From: Amphibalanus amphitrite
Taxonomy: Eukaryota; Arthropoda; Thecostraca; Balanomorpha; Balanidae
Reading direction: 5' to 3'
Length of the DNA stretch: 64,000 bases
Assembly (NCBI RefSeq): GCF_019059575.1
Contig: NW_024882205.1
Coordinates: 186,001-250,000 of the forward strand
This document shows, piece after piece, positions 1-20,600 of the stretch. The notes under the pieces were generated by a model. It did no database searches, was not told the origin of the DNA, and worked only from the letters and a program-made list of their open reading frames with translations. A program made the translations under genes and the position numbers. Each line of letters begins with the position of its first letter. Within the stretch, counting starts at the first letter, position 1.

Positions 1-3000
1 CCCTTCTCCCCTTCCCGGCTTCTGTCGCGTGTCGCGCGGCCGCACCGGAAGGGGTGGACGCCGCTTATGTGACCGACTATGCGAGGTTATCGGCTGTGGC
101 TCTTGTCGCCGACTCCGGTTGCTCATTGCGGCATATTTGGCGCGATGAAATATGACGGTGACGAGGAGCGGCGCGTCAGCACGAGATGCGACGCGCCGCA
201 ACTGTCCCCAGCGCAGAACCATGACAGACGGGAGGGGATTGGCACCTGTCTTTCTCGAAGTCAAAAGATAGGAATAGGCACCGGCGTAGCATTCTCAAAG
301 TTGTCAATAACACTTCTTGCTTTTTTTAGAGGACAAACTGGACGCAGATTAACTCGCCCATCATTCGTAAGGCTTTGCAACCTACCAGTAATTTTCCCAA
401 CATCACTCGTCCCCGCCGCCGTTGCCGCCTGTCGGACCACGCGTAGGCTGTGCCGCCGTACACCTGGCGCTCCGCCTGCCGCGCGGCAGTCAGCTGCGCC
501 GGCGAGCTCAGGTGTGCGCCGGCGCAGTAGGCCGCGCCGCTGCAGGCGGAGCCTCGCCAGACATAATGGCCGCCGCCCGGCGGTCAGCCGGCATTGTGTG
601 ACGTCAGAGCCCCGGCCGACCGACCGCCGAGCGGCGGCCGGTGCCGGCTCGGTCGGCGGCGCGCTCCATTGAGTCACGAGACGGAGCGCAGCGCCGCGTC
701 GCTCACTGTCTCTCGGCCGCCGCCAATGAGTCGTGGCGAACGGGCGCCGCGCGGCGGCGGCGACACGGGCGCGCTCCGGCGGCGGCGCGGCCCTTCCGCC
801 GGCCTTTGAAGTCGCTGCGGCCGCCCGATTGACAGTCGTCCTCCGGTGCCGACTATTTGTTGCCGTTTCCGCCGGCAGCACGCTGAGCGATGGTGGCGTG
901 CGCGGCGCGGTATTTGCGTTATGTTGGCCGCTAAATGACGTCCATTTGTTAGGCTGACACGGCTGGGCGGCTTTGCACGGTGTGTCGCAATGAAGCGCGT
1001 GCGCTGGCGGCGAGCCGCGCGGCAGGCATTGATTGCACAAAATGGAGGGTATCGGTGGTTGGCTGACTCCTCCCGCCCCCGCTCGGCGGCGGTGGAGCGT
1101 CTCCTATTGTTGTCGGCCGGGTGGTGGGCGGCGCACCCCGGCTCCGTCAGTCGGCGGCGGCAGCGGAGGCGGCGGCGCCCGCGCAGCTTCGAATGTTACC
1201 GTCGACAGTTCACAACGCGCCGCGGCAGTCTTTGGTGCCATGAACTCCGCACTTCGTGTGGGTGCCTCAAACAACGCCCACGAATGCCAGATGTCGTTTC
1301 CATGTAGCGAGATATGAAGTTCATCAATCGCTATCATGCATGATGCAGCGCAGCTTCACTCATGCATTCGTTGATCACATACCCTGTGGTCAAACAGTCG
1401 ATCATGCGTTCTGTGAAACAGCAGTTCCTCCGTGGTTCCGCCGATGTGTGGCCTTTCCAAACACCATGTTCTGGGAAGCTCTGTGACCGGCCAGCGTCAG
1501 TGCCTGTTTCCCCTCCGGCTGCGGTAGCTGCGGCCGTCTTCTCCCCACACAGCGCGGCCGTCCGAGTTGAATCACCTCCCAGCTATTTCGGGCTCCATCA
1601 GCTCAACACCCCGAACCCCCATGACACCTCAAAAATATTGTGACAGCAGGAGAGGCCTAATTAAATTATACCATTACTGCTGTCGGCGGCGCCCCGTCTC
1701 TGACGGCCTCTGTCACGGCACGCAGCGCAAAAACCTAATCCGCCGCTGCTGGCGGTGGGACCTCAGACCTGTGGTGGGCGCGGCCCGGTCGGCCGGGGCG
1801 ACAGCGGCGGCGCGGCGGCGGCAGAGGCGGCGCGGCAGCCGTAATGAGCTCGCCGTGTGCCGCACGAGGAATGCTGTTTGTCGCGCTGCCGCCGGAGGTG
1901 GGAAGAATGCCGTTATGACGCTTTAATGCGGCGCAGATGAGACGGACGGCGGTGCGGTGTCGCCGATAGTGCGCCGGTTTCGTCTCGTTTGCCGGCTGGG
2001 CACGTGGCCACGGATGCCGGCGGTGCGTCATCGGGCCGCGCCGAGCTGTGGGCGCTGCGCTCGACTGGCGACACCTGCGGCACGGACCAGCCCGGCCGCA
2101 GAGGGGGCGACCCTGGCAGGAAGTGTGGGCAGCAGGGCGACCCTGGGCTGAGGGCAGTAGAAGCGATTCTGCAGGCTACAGGGGCGGAAGGCTGTGGAAA
2201 CTATAGTTGACCTGGTGGCAACGTAGGCGGCCCTAGCAGAGAGCTGAGGACAGCGGGGCGACCCTGGCGGGGGCTGAGAGCAGAAGACCCTAGATGACAT
2301 AAAGGCGAAAGAGTTCATGACAGCGGCTGCCGACTGGAGGCAGCCCTGACAGGGTATGAGCTTTGTGCCTGCTCGATGACGTAACAAATTAACAATATAA
2401 GTCTGAATCATTCAAGTCGGCCAATGAATCGCTTCTAAACGGTGTTTAATTGAGTTGCTTGATGCTAAGTGCTAAGTGAGGAGTGAACTAAGCTAGCAAT
2501 GCCAAATTACCTTTCATTGGGTGCTTACGCCTTCATGAATAGGTCTGAGGTCAAAGTAATTAATTTAAGTAGGTATGTTGGTATACCACAATAAAATCTA
2601 TTGTTTCATTCTGTGTGAGGAACCTCAAAAGCACAATGCGAAAGCAGCTTCTGTTGCCCGCATTGTTAGGTGTGCCATCTTGAACCACTCCCGGGTCAGC
2701 GGTTCAGTCTGGGGACTAAACACCACGGCTGTATAGCGCCAGCCGTATCTAAATGGGCTCCAGTGGCGCCCTTTATGCGCCGACACCCGGTTAAGGAGCT
2801 CGCTTATCCGACGGCGAGTGACGCACCAGCCAGCTCATTTACCGACCCCGCACCGGTGCTTTTTGTCCCCCTCGATATGGTCAGAAAGAACGTCCTAAAA
2901 GCAGATTCAACGTAAACTTCCGCACACCCACGTCAGGCAGAGGGGAGCCGAGGCAAAAATGCCAATAAGTCATGGAAAGTGAAAAAGGATCCTCTGGAGG

Positions 3001-4894
3001 GACGAGGACGGTGGCGCAGTCGGACAGGTACAAATATAACTGTCTCCGATGAGCCGGCGGGAACGGATTCCTCGGCCGTGTGTTATTGCCGGAGAGGGGA
3101 GAGACGGAAGGAAAAGAGCGCTGAGCGGAAGAGAGAAACGCACACAGCCGGTATCCACATGATAAGTTATTTGGTACTGGCAGAAGGGAAGTATTTTTAA
3201 TCTTTCTTATCGTTATTATTTTGTCGATTTTCTTCAGAAGCGCAGGAAGGAGAAGGTCCGACCTGGCCGACCCGAAACGTCTTGAAAAGACTCCGGCATG
3301 GAAGAGGCCACCCGCCGCGGCAGGCGGTCACACGCCGCGGGGGTCTGTCCCCGTGCATTGTTGTATCACGCTCTTTAGTCGAGGGACGGCGAGTGACCCG
3401 TGTTTCTGCCTTTCTATAAAAGAAGCATTTTACGTAACCCTCCGCCCACTCCTGTTCCGGTGGGGAGGATCAGCCTGACTGGACGCTGGAGGTCTGTATG
3501 CATGAGGACGTGAATAAAACGTGGTTCCTAATGATGGCAGTTCATAACAAAACACGATCATGGTTTTCTCGGCTGTTTTCGAAGCAATTTAGAAATGTAG
3601 CTCGTTTCAATTGATAGCAATATCAAAAATGAAATAAGTCTTGAAAACACCACTGACCAAAGCCTATGTGTTAGGAGTAGCGTTATGCCTCCTCACCATC
3701 TTGCAGCAGCGTCCCTCACTTTACTGTCCCCTGTCCAGTGACAGCGGCTGGCTCCTCAATTCCTTGTAGGAGCCTTTACTGTCCGGCGGCGGCGGCGGCT
3801 GCCCACTACTCTGCAGCAGCAGCGCTCAGTTTACTGTGCGGCGGCGCCGGCCGGCCGATTGGATCGGTCTGTAAATCTGCCGGCCGCCGTCGGGCCGCCA
3901 TTGGCATGCGGCTCGCTACGGCCGGCGCCCACTCTCCGTCTCCGTTAGCGGCGCTAATCCAATGTGGGGCCACCTGAGCCGACCGCGGCGCCGCGCCGCT
4001 GTGCCGCTGCCGCCGCGGCCGCCGCCGCCGACCGGCCGCCACATAAAGGGCTATCGGTCAGCGGCTGTCGGCCGACCGGTGCTCCGTCACCGGGCCGTCG
4101 CGCCGCGCGCCACATTATTCTATATCCGAATGAGAATTGGGCCTAATTCGGCGCGCCGCTGTCGAGCCGGCGGCGGCGGCGTTTGTGGCGGCGGCGCGGC
4201 GGTGGCGCAGGGGACACGGGGACCTGGGGAGACGCCCCGGGCGCTGGGGTTATTAGCCGCGACGAGGAGATGGCCCAATCGGATGGGCATAATGGTATGA
4301 TGTAGTGGCGGCGAGGGGAGCACGCCAGAAAGAAACGGAAACTGATGGAGCACGAGCCGATCTGAAATGGAGATGGGGTAATCGCTGGTGGTCGGACAGA
4401 AAGGAATTAGTCGAAACCGCGGGCCAGGAAATTGACACCCAGTGGAGTGAAATATTGTGAATGGTATTTAATTGAAATCAATCGATGATATCAATTCGTA
4501 TGACTTTCAAAACGCCCACTTCGATGAATGTGAATTGTGAATAATGCTTACAGTATTAAATAATTAAATCGCTCCGATTTATCGCGTTTATTTATCCGAT
4601 AAATCGCGGCCGATCTAAACATGCATAATCCAAAACATACATTTCGGCAGATATATTTGCTTTAGAACACTTAATTGTATGGGTAGGTATCTTTTGCTTT
4701 GACGACGGCTACTTTTTATAATCGATTAGGAAAACTACTGTCTCATACGGGATAAAGAGACGTTTTAATTGTGATATGGAATGGCGAGTTTATGCATCAT
4801 GTCTTACATCAGTCAGCGAATGTCAGAGTGCTTTATTGTCGTCAGCGAAGGATTCAGTGTTTTACGGAGAAGCTGCCGTTGTTTCCCGTAGCTC
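1..4894. other. Non-coding, with GC/CpG-rich blocks
   Basis: No exon recognised on either strand. Positions about 1-2300 and 3700-4300 are very rich in CpG and in GGC/GCC triplets, which makes long spurious frames. They could be regulatory or promoter islands of SoxD or of a gene to the left. No supported TATA box or start site was found. Confidence 0.4.
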
Positions 4895-5405
4895 GCCGAG
4901 GCAACTGTTGATTTTTTCTCAGTCGTTCCCCACATCTTGTAGATCCACTGCTGCTCGTTTCTCATTCGTTACCACAGCTCGCAGAGGCCACTGTTTCTAG
5001 CTTCTCAGTCGTTCTCCACAGATAAACGATCCACTGTTGCTTGTTGCTCAGTCCGGCGTCGCCACAGTACGCAGAGGGCACTGTTTCTCGTTTGTTCCCC
5101 ACAGCTCGCAGATCCACTATTGCTTGTTTCTCAGTCGTTCTCCACAGCTCGCAGAGGCCACTGTTGCTTGTTTCCCAGTCCGGCGTCGCCACAGTACGCA
5201 GAGGTCACTGTTTCTCAGTCGTTCCCCGCAGCTCGCACAGGCAACTGTTGCTTGTTTCTCATTCGTTTCCCACACCTTGCACTTTGCAGATCCACTGCTG
5301 CTCGTTTCTCAGTCGTTCGCCACAGCTCCCAGATCCACTATTACTTATTTCTCAGTCGTTCGCCACAGCTCGCCGATCCACTGTTGCTTGTTTCTCAGTC
5401 CGGCG
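4895..5405 (+). repeat. Minisatellite, about 45-bp unit
   Basis: About eleven diverged copies of a unit built around ccacagctcgcagatccact followed by gttgcttgtttctcagtc. The frames crossing it translate to repetitive Ser/Phe/His-rich strings and are not genes. Confidence 0.8.
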
Positions 5406-8400
5406 CCGGGTCGACTGTGTGTCTCAGGGGGCCGGACGATAATGCCGCGGGTCCGAGACGCTGAGCCGAGCGGGCTGTCTCGAGGGACGGCGGTCGGTGC
5501 TCGCCGCTGAGCCTCCAGCCTAATGTGATCACTCTCTGAGCTGGACATCAGACAAACGTCCGACGCCGGCAATATGTCCGCTCACGGGTCCGACTGGAGG
5601 GCTTTCTCTCAGCTACTGCAATATGTAACACTGCGTTAAATAGTGACGATCAGTTGTGTAGTGTGCGGAGAGTAAAATGGCTAGGAGCGGTCGCACGGCA
5701 AGACCTTCGGTGTGTAGAAAACCGATACATTTAAAGTTGGCTTTGACGTCATATGCCGCTACACATTTTGCACCATGCTGCTGTTGTGAACGGTACAGTT
5801 TATCCGCTCTTTTGTTTTGCATTTGAGCGTTGTATCAAAAGCCAATTGCACACGTGTTTGTCCCCTCGTGACACCATATGTCGCATGTCGCCGCGCTGTC
5901 TGCAGTCATCTGCGGCTGGCAGTGGTCTCAGTGCCCCTCCCCTATCGACCTCGGGTGACGAGCGGTCTCAGGTGACCCACCCCGCGGAGGTCACCCGGCG
6001 GCTCCCTCTGTACCCTCTCCCCGTCCGTCTCACTCTCTCACTTTTCACGCTCTCACCCTCACCCCTTCCAGTCTCATCTCTCAGCGGCCGACGCGGGCCG
6101 GCCAATTTCCGCCTGCCCCGTGTGTTTGGGTCCTCGGTAGACCGGCTCCTCAGTCACCGCACAGAGTATCGCGGCCTGACGTGTTAGATCACCCGCCCCC
6201 GCGGCACGGGGAGAAATGACCGATCAGTTTACACCCTCACACCTTGGCCAGGGAGTGTCGGACTGACGTGAGGTTGCGCCCTGGCTTGGTCACATGATAT
6301 TGCAATGGATGTCATGCATGATTGCTAAATGCTGATAGGCGCTTCATTCGCTGTAAATCAAAACTGGCCTGGCATGAGTAATGTCACGCTCACGAGCGCT
6401 GCTTTCATGTTTGTGAGGCCACGTTACAGGTGTTTGTAATGCTATTTACGTCCGAGATATGGAAGTGAACATTCGCCAGGAAAACAGAAATGAACATGAT
6501 GATGATTTTGCAAACGTTTGTTATGAAATGAATCTAAACATTTTGTCAAATTCAGTTGACCGATACCTAACTGTTTTACGGTTTGTCTTTGCGGTTCGAT
6601 AGATTCATATCTGTTTTATTTCAAACAGTAATGTCATCAGATCGTGTAACATGTGACGGACTATGACTGTGGAATTCGGCTGCCTCAGTGATTCCAGCTG
6701 TACTGAAATTGGCACGGCCGCACGCCAGTCACAAGTTTTACATTCCGTCCTCTCCAAATCCGTAGATGTCCCGTTGGTCGGATTTGGGCGCCTCTCCGCC
6801 CGGGGCTGCTCTCCGTCGCTCTCGCTCGTTGTCATTCGCAGCCGGCGGCGGCAGCCTTGTCACATCTGACTCCGCCGTCATTGTTCGGGGCGGGGGCGGC
6901 GGCGGGGGCGGGGGCGGCAGTGCCCGGCGGCCGGCAACGCACCAGATGGGATTATCATCAGCCGTCAGAGCCGGTTTACACGAGTGACCGTCCCCCGGGA
7001 GGGAGGCGGCCGATGGCCGTCCCGTGCCGTCCTGTGCCGTCCGGACGCCGCGCTGTCCGGTCCCGTCCGGTCCCGATCTGCGGAGGAGAGAGCTGCTTCC
7101 CGACGGCCCAACGGCTCAGGAGTCAGCCTGGCGGACTGTCAGACAGACTAGACGACTTGCTGACGACGTGGCAGATAACTCAGATGGCTGAACAAGCAGC
7201 TTGGAGAAAGACTTGGGAGATGGAGCCGGCAGACGGTTTGATGACTGGACCAACAGCTCGTAAGAAAACTTGGGAGAAAGATTCGACAGAACACAACAGA
7301 AGCGATTCTTGCAAAAAGGCTCGAGATGCGAGGTTCGAGATATGAGACGGCTTTTAGACGGATCTGAAGACGGCTCAAGAAAAAACTCGAGAGTTGCTTG
7401 CTTGACAGCTTGACCACTGATGCACTGCTCGAAGGACTGCTTGGTCCCGGCACCTCCGCGGCAAAGTCGCGCGACCGAAAGGAAAAAAAAAAACATCGGT
7501 ATCGCTGAGGTCAACGGAGGCAAGCTTTTTCGTACTGGACAGATCTTGGGTTCAAACGCTGAGTGAACCAAGCTGTTTTTCATTCTGCATCCCCTGGCAC
7601 GTGGCTTGTCCTCATGAGACCGGTCCGGTTCCTGATGCCGCCCCCCACTGGTTACGCTCCAATACAAAACCCGCGTGGAGACTAGCACTGCGAGACGGTG
7701 CTCGGCAGTCATGTGCAGCAGGCGCTGCAGGTCGCTGGAAGAAGGCCGCCCACCGGAACTGCGAGCACGCCGATTCGGAAACGGTTTACATCCGGTTTCA
7801 TGTGCAACGAGCAGCACAAACGTGTGTCCATAGTTACATAAACGTTTTTCTTTTCTCGTAAGCGTGCTGATCATTGTCGTTTACTGGAAATAAATCTACT
7901 TATGGAGCCGTATACGTTCAACAGGGCAGGTGCGTTATGTATTGCGTGATGTGGCTGAGCTGGGGGTTTCCAACCTACCGCGGCTTGATAAAGCTATCAA
8001 CCACCTCGCCTGCCCAGCTGCCGATATTGACTTCCGCACTCTGCCGGCCGCCGCTGGTCGCCGATTCCTACCCCCTCTCCCCCGCCAGTGACCTGTTGTG
8101 ACTAAAGTAGAGGGGGCGGGTCGTTCGATGAAGCTCCTTTCCCTCCCCCGCGGGCGGCCGCCCGGTCGGCGGCCTCATGCCGTATCTTGCACCAGTTGCA
8201 GAGCACAGTGCAAGACCAGGGACGGGGGCGGGGGCGGGGGCGGGGGCGGGCCGATCGCCGCCCGTCCCCGGTACCCCGAGGGAGCCGTGTTTATTTTCTC
8301 GACTGACGCTCGTGTGCTCCGGTGGCGTGTTTTGCCGGCGGGACGGAGCGCGCGGCGGACGGCCCCGCAAATGACTCGCCGACGCGATGTTTCCACTGGC

Positions 8401-11017
8401 GGTGTGCGCCCGTCAGCAGCCGGCGGACCTTTTGTTTTCTCTCGCGGCGGCCGAGGGCGGAGAAGGTGCGTCTGTCAGGAGGGAGGGCCGTCAGTCAGCG
8501 GCGGCGGCCGCGGCTGAAACGAGCCGCTGGTATCTGGGGAGGATGTTCCGTGCTCACTGTTCATTGTTCAGTGACCGATGAGCTCAGTCCTAAGTAGTGG
8601 TGTCAATTACGGAAAATCGGAATACCGATACCAAACCAAATACCAACCAAAACCGTGGGGAAATACCGAAACCAAACCAACTTGGGAAAATGAGGGAAAT
8701 ACCAACTTTATACCGACTTCTTAGCCTCTTATACATTAGTGAGGGTTCATGATACCACCAAAATACCAAACACATTACGATTGAAATACCAAATACCAAG
8801 TTGGTATCGGTTTGGTATCGGTATACCAAAAAGTTGGTATCCGACTGACATCTCTAGTCCTAAGCCTTGAAATAAAAAAAAACTAGCAATTGTGCTTCAT
8901 TAATACTGTTAGGTCCATTAACAAAATTAAATCTGGTATCAATTACACCAAATCAATCTGATTCACGCTAAGACCGGAAGGTCGGTGATAGACATTCTGC
9001 ATTATGATTACCTACTGACGGGATAAACTCTGTTTCAACTCGTCCCGTATATCCATTGAACTATCCCGAATCCCGAATGTGCAGGTGCTCACACACCGAT
9101 CAGAAAAGGAGACGAGGGAGGCACTCTGTTCCGACGGCCTTTCTCCTCGGGCCCACGGCCGCTTGCTCCGTACATACAGTCCCGTCGGACGGACGGTCGC
9201 TCGGCCTCCTCCGGGCAGGGCTGGGCTCGGTATAGGTGGCGCTGCCGGCTGGGTAATTGCGGCCACCCGTCCGGTACCTCGCCGATCAGTGTCCGATCGT
9301 GTGTCACCGAGTTCGACAGGTCCGTGGGTGGACAAAGAAAATGGCGCTGTAGATGCTGGAATGGCGTCGAATGAGAAAGCATCGAACTTCAACAAATGCC
9401 AAAGTCATTGATCATCGCTGAGACGCTGATACTTTTGTTCTTTATCACCCAAACACCGGCTAGTCCTTGCTGACTAATGCCTATATCGTTTAGGCCGTCA
9501 AACAAAGACGGTGATTGCAGAACAGTGGTGCCCACTCGGGACTCCAAATCAGTATGTAGCATCCTGTTTCCCTGGCCGCAGAAATGATTTGGAATGTCCT
9601 CAATAAAATGTTACATGAAATCCCGAAGTGTAGTCATTATTGCAGTTAACTATCTCGTAATTTTCGTTTGAAGTTATTTGTGTCGACATCTGCTCCTAAC
9701 AGTAGCTCAGTAAGCATATGTAGGTAGTACAGTTCTGATAAATTTTTGAAATATCCATAGGAGATACCTTCATGTAAGTATTCATATTTATATTTTTATT
9801 TTACAAGCGATTAGGAGAATTTAATACAAACTAGTTAGAACGCTACAAATGTAGTTATATAAAGCTAACTTTAAAATGTGGTTATGTATGTACTGTAGAT
9901 AGAAGTAGCTTTGGAAACTATCATAAGTCGTAAGTTATCTTCACTTATCTCCATTTTAGTCAACCACTAGGCTAACAAAGGAAGGTTCCTAAAAATAAAA
10001 TTCTGCAGAAAATAAGACTTAAGATTCGCTGGCGTACGGATGGTCTTTAATAACTTCCAACTAAAGGTAACGCGCCCTTACGCCCAATTAATGTTCATTA
10101 CTTCCTGCAACAATCGTGAAATATGTTACGCTAAGCTTGGGACAGAGCTTATGTGCGATAGTAACGCGACATTTCATAGGTCCTGAAGTTGAGTGTCCGA
10201 AGTCCAATGGTTGACTCCTAAAATCTTATGTTTATCTATCTTAGGTATAATACGGCCGGCTTTCCATTTATTATGCCTTGTTCGTAAATAGCATAAGTTG
10301 ACTCCGACTTGCCGTATCAACCCTTATCAACGTAATTGCCATTTCTGACGCATGTTTTGAAGAGAACTGATCAAACACTGCCTACTTTGCTACTTTGACC
10401 AAACTTTTGGTAAGAAACTTCTTTCCGAATGCCTTTGATCCTTCGTTATTTCCCATCTGAGCGTCGTCCAAGTTAGGCTTGCCGCCATAATGGACAAACT
10501 TGGTGGCCGGGCGGCGGCGGCGCCCTTTAAACGCCGATGCATTCTACATCGCCGGCGATCCCAGCGACCCAGTATCGCCGACGGTGGCACCCACCCAGTC
10601 ACCTTCCGGTGGAGGGACGCATGTTATTACGGTGCGGGGTAATCAGTCAAAGCCAATACGCTACAATTCACTAATGGGTGTGAACGTTACTAGCGTGTGA
10701 GTGCTGGTTATGCACTGATCCAGCGGAACAAAGACAATGCAATAAATAGATAGATGTAAGAGATAGCGACTTTTTAACCTTGCAACTTTAAGCTTTGGCA
10801 GTAAGCTTTATTTTCCTAAACATAAATACGTTATGACGGCAGACTTATCTTTCTATAGAAACATTAACCAATGCGGTGTCAGTTATGATTTGCTTATAAC
10901 TTGTTACAGCCAATATCTTCGTGTCTTTGCCTGCCTGACATTCTGCAGTCCGTTATGCAAAAACATTTGTGCAACATTTGTCTAACACCTTCTGGGTGCA
11001 CTTCTCTGTGCCGGCAG
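5406..11017. other. Non-coding upstream or intron sequence of SoxD
   Basis: No exon recognised. GC-rich blocks lie at about 5850-6200, 6760-7130 and 8100-8560. Two stretches of tandem GGGGGC (about 6889-6921 and 8220-8250) could form G-quadruplexes or bind Sp1/KLF factors. A TACCAA-rich degenerate repeat lies at 8605-8850. From about 9400 the sequence is AT-richer and featureless. The SoxD leucine-zipper exons were looked for and not seen. Confidence 0.4.
8605..8850. repeat. Degenerate TACCAA-rich repeat
   Basis: Many copies of accaaa, ataccaa and their reverse complement ttggtat occur on both sides of a central point, so the tract can fold on itself. Confidence 0.6.
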
Positions 11018-17640
<6,623 letters not shown>

Positions 17641-20600
17641 GCGGCAGGTGATCGGCGGACACGGGCGACCACCAGAGGACCGATAGACTGGTAAAGACAG
17701 GCAGCTGCGGCCGGGGAGACCGGTAACGGTAAGCAGCTGAAGCAGAGGATCGGTCAGTGACTATGGGCAACTAAAGCTGAGGACTGCCGGTGACTATAGG
17801 CAACTACAGCTGAGAGCTGGTCGGTGACTGGAGCAGACAGCTGTTGCCAAGGAACCGCATGGCACAGGCATATGTATGAAGGGTCGACTGAGCGTGCATC
17901 CATGAAGAATCAGGTGACTTCGCTAAAAGGACACAGTGGATCCATATCTGGCATGGGATCCACCGGACCTCATCCGTTCATGGAATCGCTGTCTGTCTCG
18001 GAAAGAGCTCTCGCATCTGTCTGCTAGTACGTACTTATGCCTGTCGAGCCTGGCGTTGTGAAAGAGCGCTGACAGCACACTTTGCAGCCCGCCTCCCCTG
18101 ACAATGGTTCATGCTGCTAGCTAGATAACGTGATCTCTCACACGACGCCTGCGAGTCGGGACGAGAATGTCGTGAGCGGAACTGACTTGGTGTCAGAGAA
18201 GCCGACTCTAGGTGTCGAGATGAGCTGATGACTCTACATAGCCAATTCTGAGTGCGTCTAAGAGTTTGAGGCCGAGTGCAGTTCAGTGTCGGTCTGTGCC
18301 ATTATCGGGAAGCACAGTACCGTGTTTGCGACTGCGAATGCGGAAAATACTCAATGTTTGCTTCGTATGTGTTGCTGGCCGAGGTCGTAACTGTCGCTCA
18401 CCCAGTAGCCAGATTGACGGGCGAAGAAATATGTTTGTGTCAGGCGACGGTTTCGGGGTCGGAGGCAGGTTACGGCGCTGATGGCTAAATATTTTGGAAT
18501 TATTTATTTATGTTCACTAAAAGACTTGTCCCAGAAGTCACATGGTCTCGTGTTCAAACATCTAAACCTTTGTTAATTTTTCAGTGTGCGGCACTGCCGG
18601 ACACTGCCTGTTGCTCTCTTGTAGTATGTGAATCTCTTCTCGCGTGTCTTTGATTGCTCTGCGCTGAGTTTTATACTGGGACCACGCGCCGCCCTCGTTG
18701 GATCTAGAACATAGCGTTTCCACGGGTGATTGCAATGTTGCGGATGGCGCGGAGTCATGTGGTAATGTTGTCGTTGGAGGGGACGAGAAATGTACATATA
18801 ACATATCCAGTCAGCGACGGCGGACTTTGGTGGTGATCGGACACCATCTGTTATTTATTTCTCTCTGCCGGGGCACTCTGCGCCGGCGCGAGGCCTGGTT
18901 GTGTCCTGCGTGACGACAGAGCCGTGCAGAGCTGTTGTGTCGGTAGGTGTGCCGCGTCGCTGTCCCCAGCAGACGCGGACGTATGTGTTTGTATGTGTGT
19001 CGATCCCCACCCCGCCTGACCTGTTCCCAAACAGATGGCCCTCCCGATCCACCCAACCGCTCTCGGTCCTGCTCACGAGCGCTCTCTCTGCATCGGTCAC
19101 TGGGGCAGACCGACTGACCGTGTCCCTGTCTCGCTGTTGGCAGTCGAGGAGACACAGCAGACCGCTCGCCAGGCACCGTGAATCCCCCGTTTGGACACAA
19201 ACACCGTCTTGTAATGTCCCACTCCCTCGGCAGCAGTGTTGATTTTACTATTGTTGTGCCAAATGTTTAGATGGAGATCACTTAATATATTGAAAATGTA
19301 ATGACGTCAAGGCTTTATGAATGTGTTGACTTTCGTTTTGGAAGCACAACGGTTACATGCCACATTGGATTTATTATGCGGTACCGTATGGTTAAGATAC
19401 GTTTTGTCTCGATTTATCTTCCCCAGGGTTCTGTCAGAGCGGCTGATCATTGACCCAGTTGGTAGCGGCGTCTGTCGTGACAGAAGTGATTCACCCGAAT
19501 ATGAAGCTTTGCTTTGAAAGACGATTCAGCAGTAAGGCTGCTTCGCCCCTGGCACGAGAGGATAATATGACTGACAGTGATCGAAATGATCGGAAAGTCA
19601 ACAGAGTGTGGACGACCCGACTCACTCCACCTAGAACGTTTGAACGGTTCATACTGGACTAAATTCATGTCACTTAAACTAGCTTCGAACATTCGAATCG
19701 GATTGGAAGGAAAACAGCAGTCCAACTCAGACATGTATTATCACTTTAGTCCAAAGTACACATATACCAGTCTAGTAACCCAGGTATTGTGTGTGGTGAC
19801 AATTATGACAGCAAAGTATCACGCATAAAACGACGAAAACAACTCGCGAAGCCTGGCGACTAGAACCCCACGCGGACAACTATTGTCATTTCTCGAGGAA
19901 AGTGCGACTGGTGGGTTCCGCTGCCCGATTTCTAACAGCCAGCCGGCTAAATTTGATATGCACACAGACACACCACGCTGAACTAGTCGGTCGCTCGACG
20001 GGACCGGAGTGCCGACAACTCCACACAAAGGGACTGACGGACAGGGGCGGGCGTCCGACGACAGTTCCGCTACACCTACAGAACGGCCGGCAATAGGGCG
20101 AGCCCTCTGCCGCTACCGCTCGACACAGGACACCACCGGCTACCGGCTACACTACCAACGCCGGCTACAGCAGCCACGGCGGTCTCAACAGCCAAACGAC
20201 GAGAGAGGATCGCGACGCTGCGAGCCGCGGCCTACGGAGCTGGGACCGGCTCCGCGCGGAGCTGGTCCCGGCTCCGTACAGCCGGGGCGACGCAGCGCCC
20301 TGTGGAGAGACTGCAGCATAGAGCACATCCGGTTTGTGCAGCTAGCTTCGCTCAACTAACGCCCATGTACTGCGCACAAACAGCGGTGCACGCATATTTG
20401 TGCACACAACACCCATCGCTTGACATTTCATCCATGTTGATGTGTATGGTGCAGGACACGTTACTCTTTCGTAAAGTCGACGTGGCGCTTGACATCCAAT
20501 TTCACGTTACCAACGACACCCACGTTGCGCAAATATTGGGTTAGATTTCGCAGCAGCCTGACGCTTATTTTTATACAGCAATTTGGATACAATAGCCTAA

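Noticed and set aside
261..1040. Long minus-strand open frame of about 260 codons in GC-rich DNA
   Set aside because: Ala/Arg/Pro-rich product typical of frames in CpG-rich sequence; several overlapping frames on both strands look the same.
5753..6187. 144-codon plus-strand frame
   Set aside because: Ser/Pro/Leu-rich product of a CT-rich stretch; no signal peptide or domain convincing enough to call.
7116..7874. Long minus-strand open frame of about 250 codons
   Set aside because: No recognisable domain, biased Ser/Leu/Arg composition and degenerate internal repeats, with no splice context; treated as chance.
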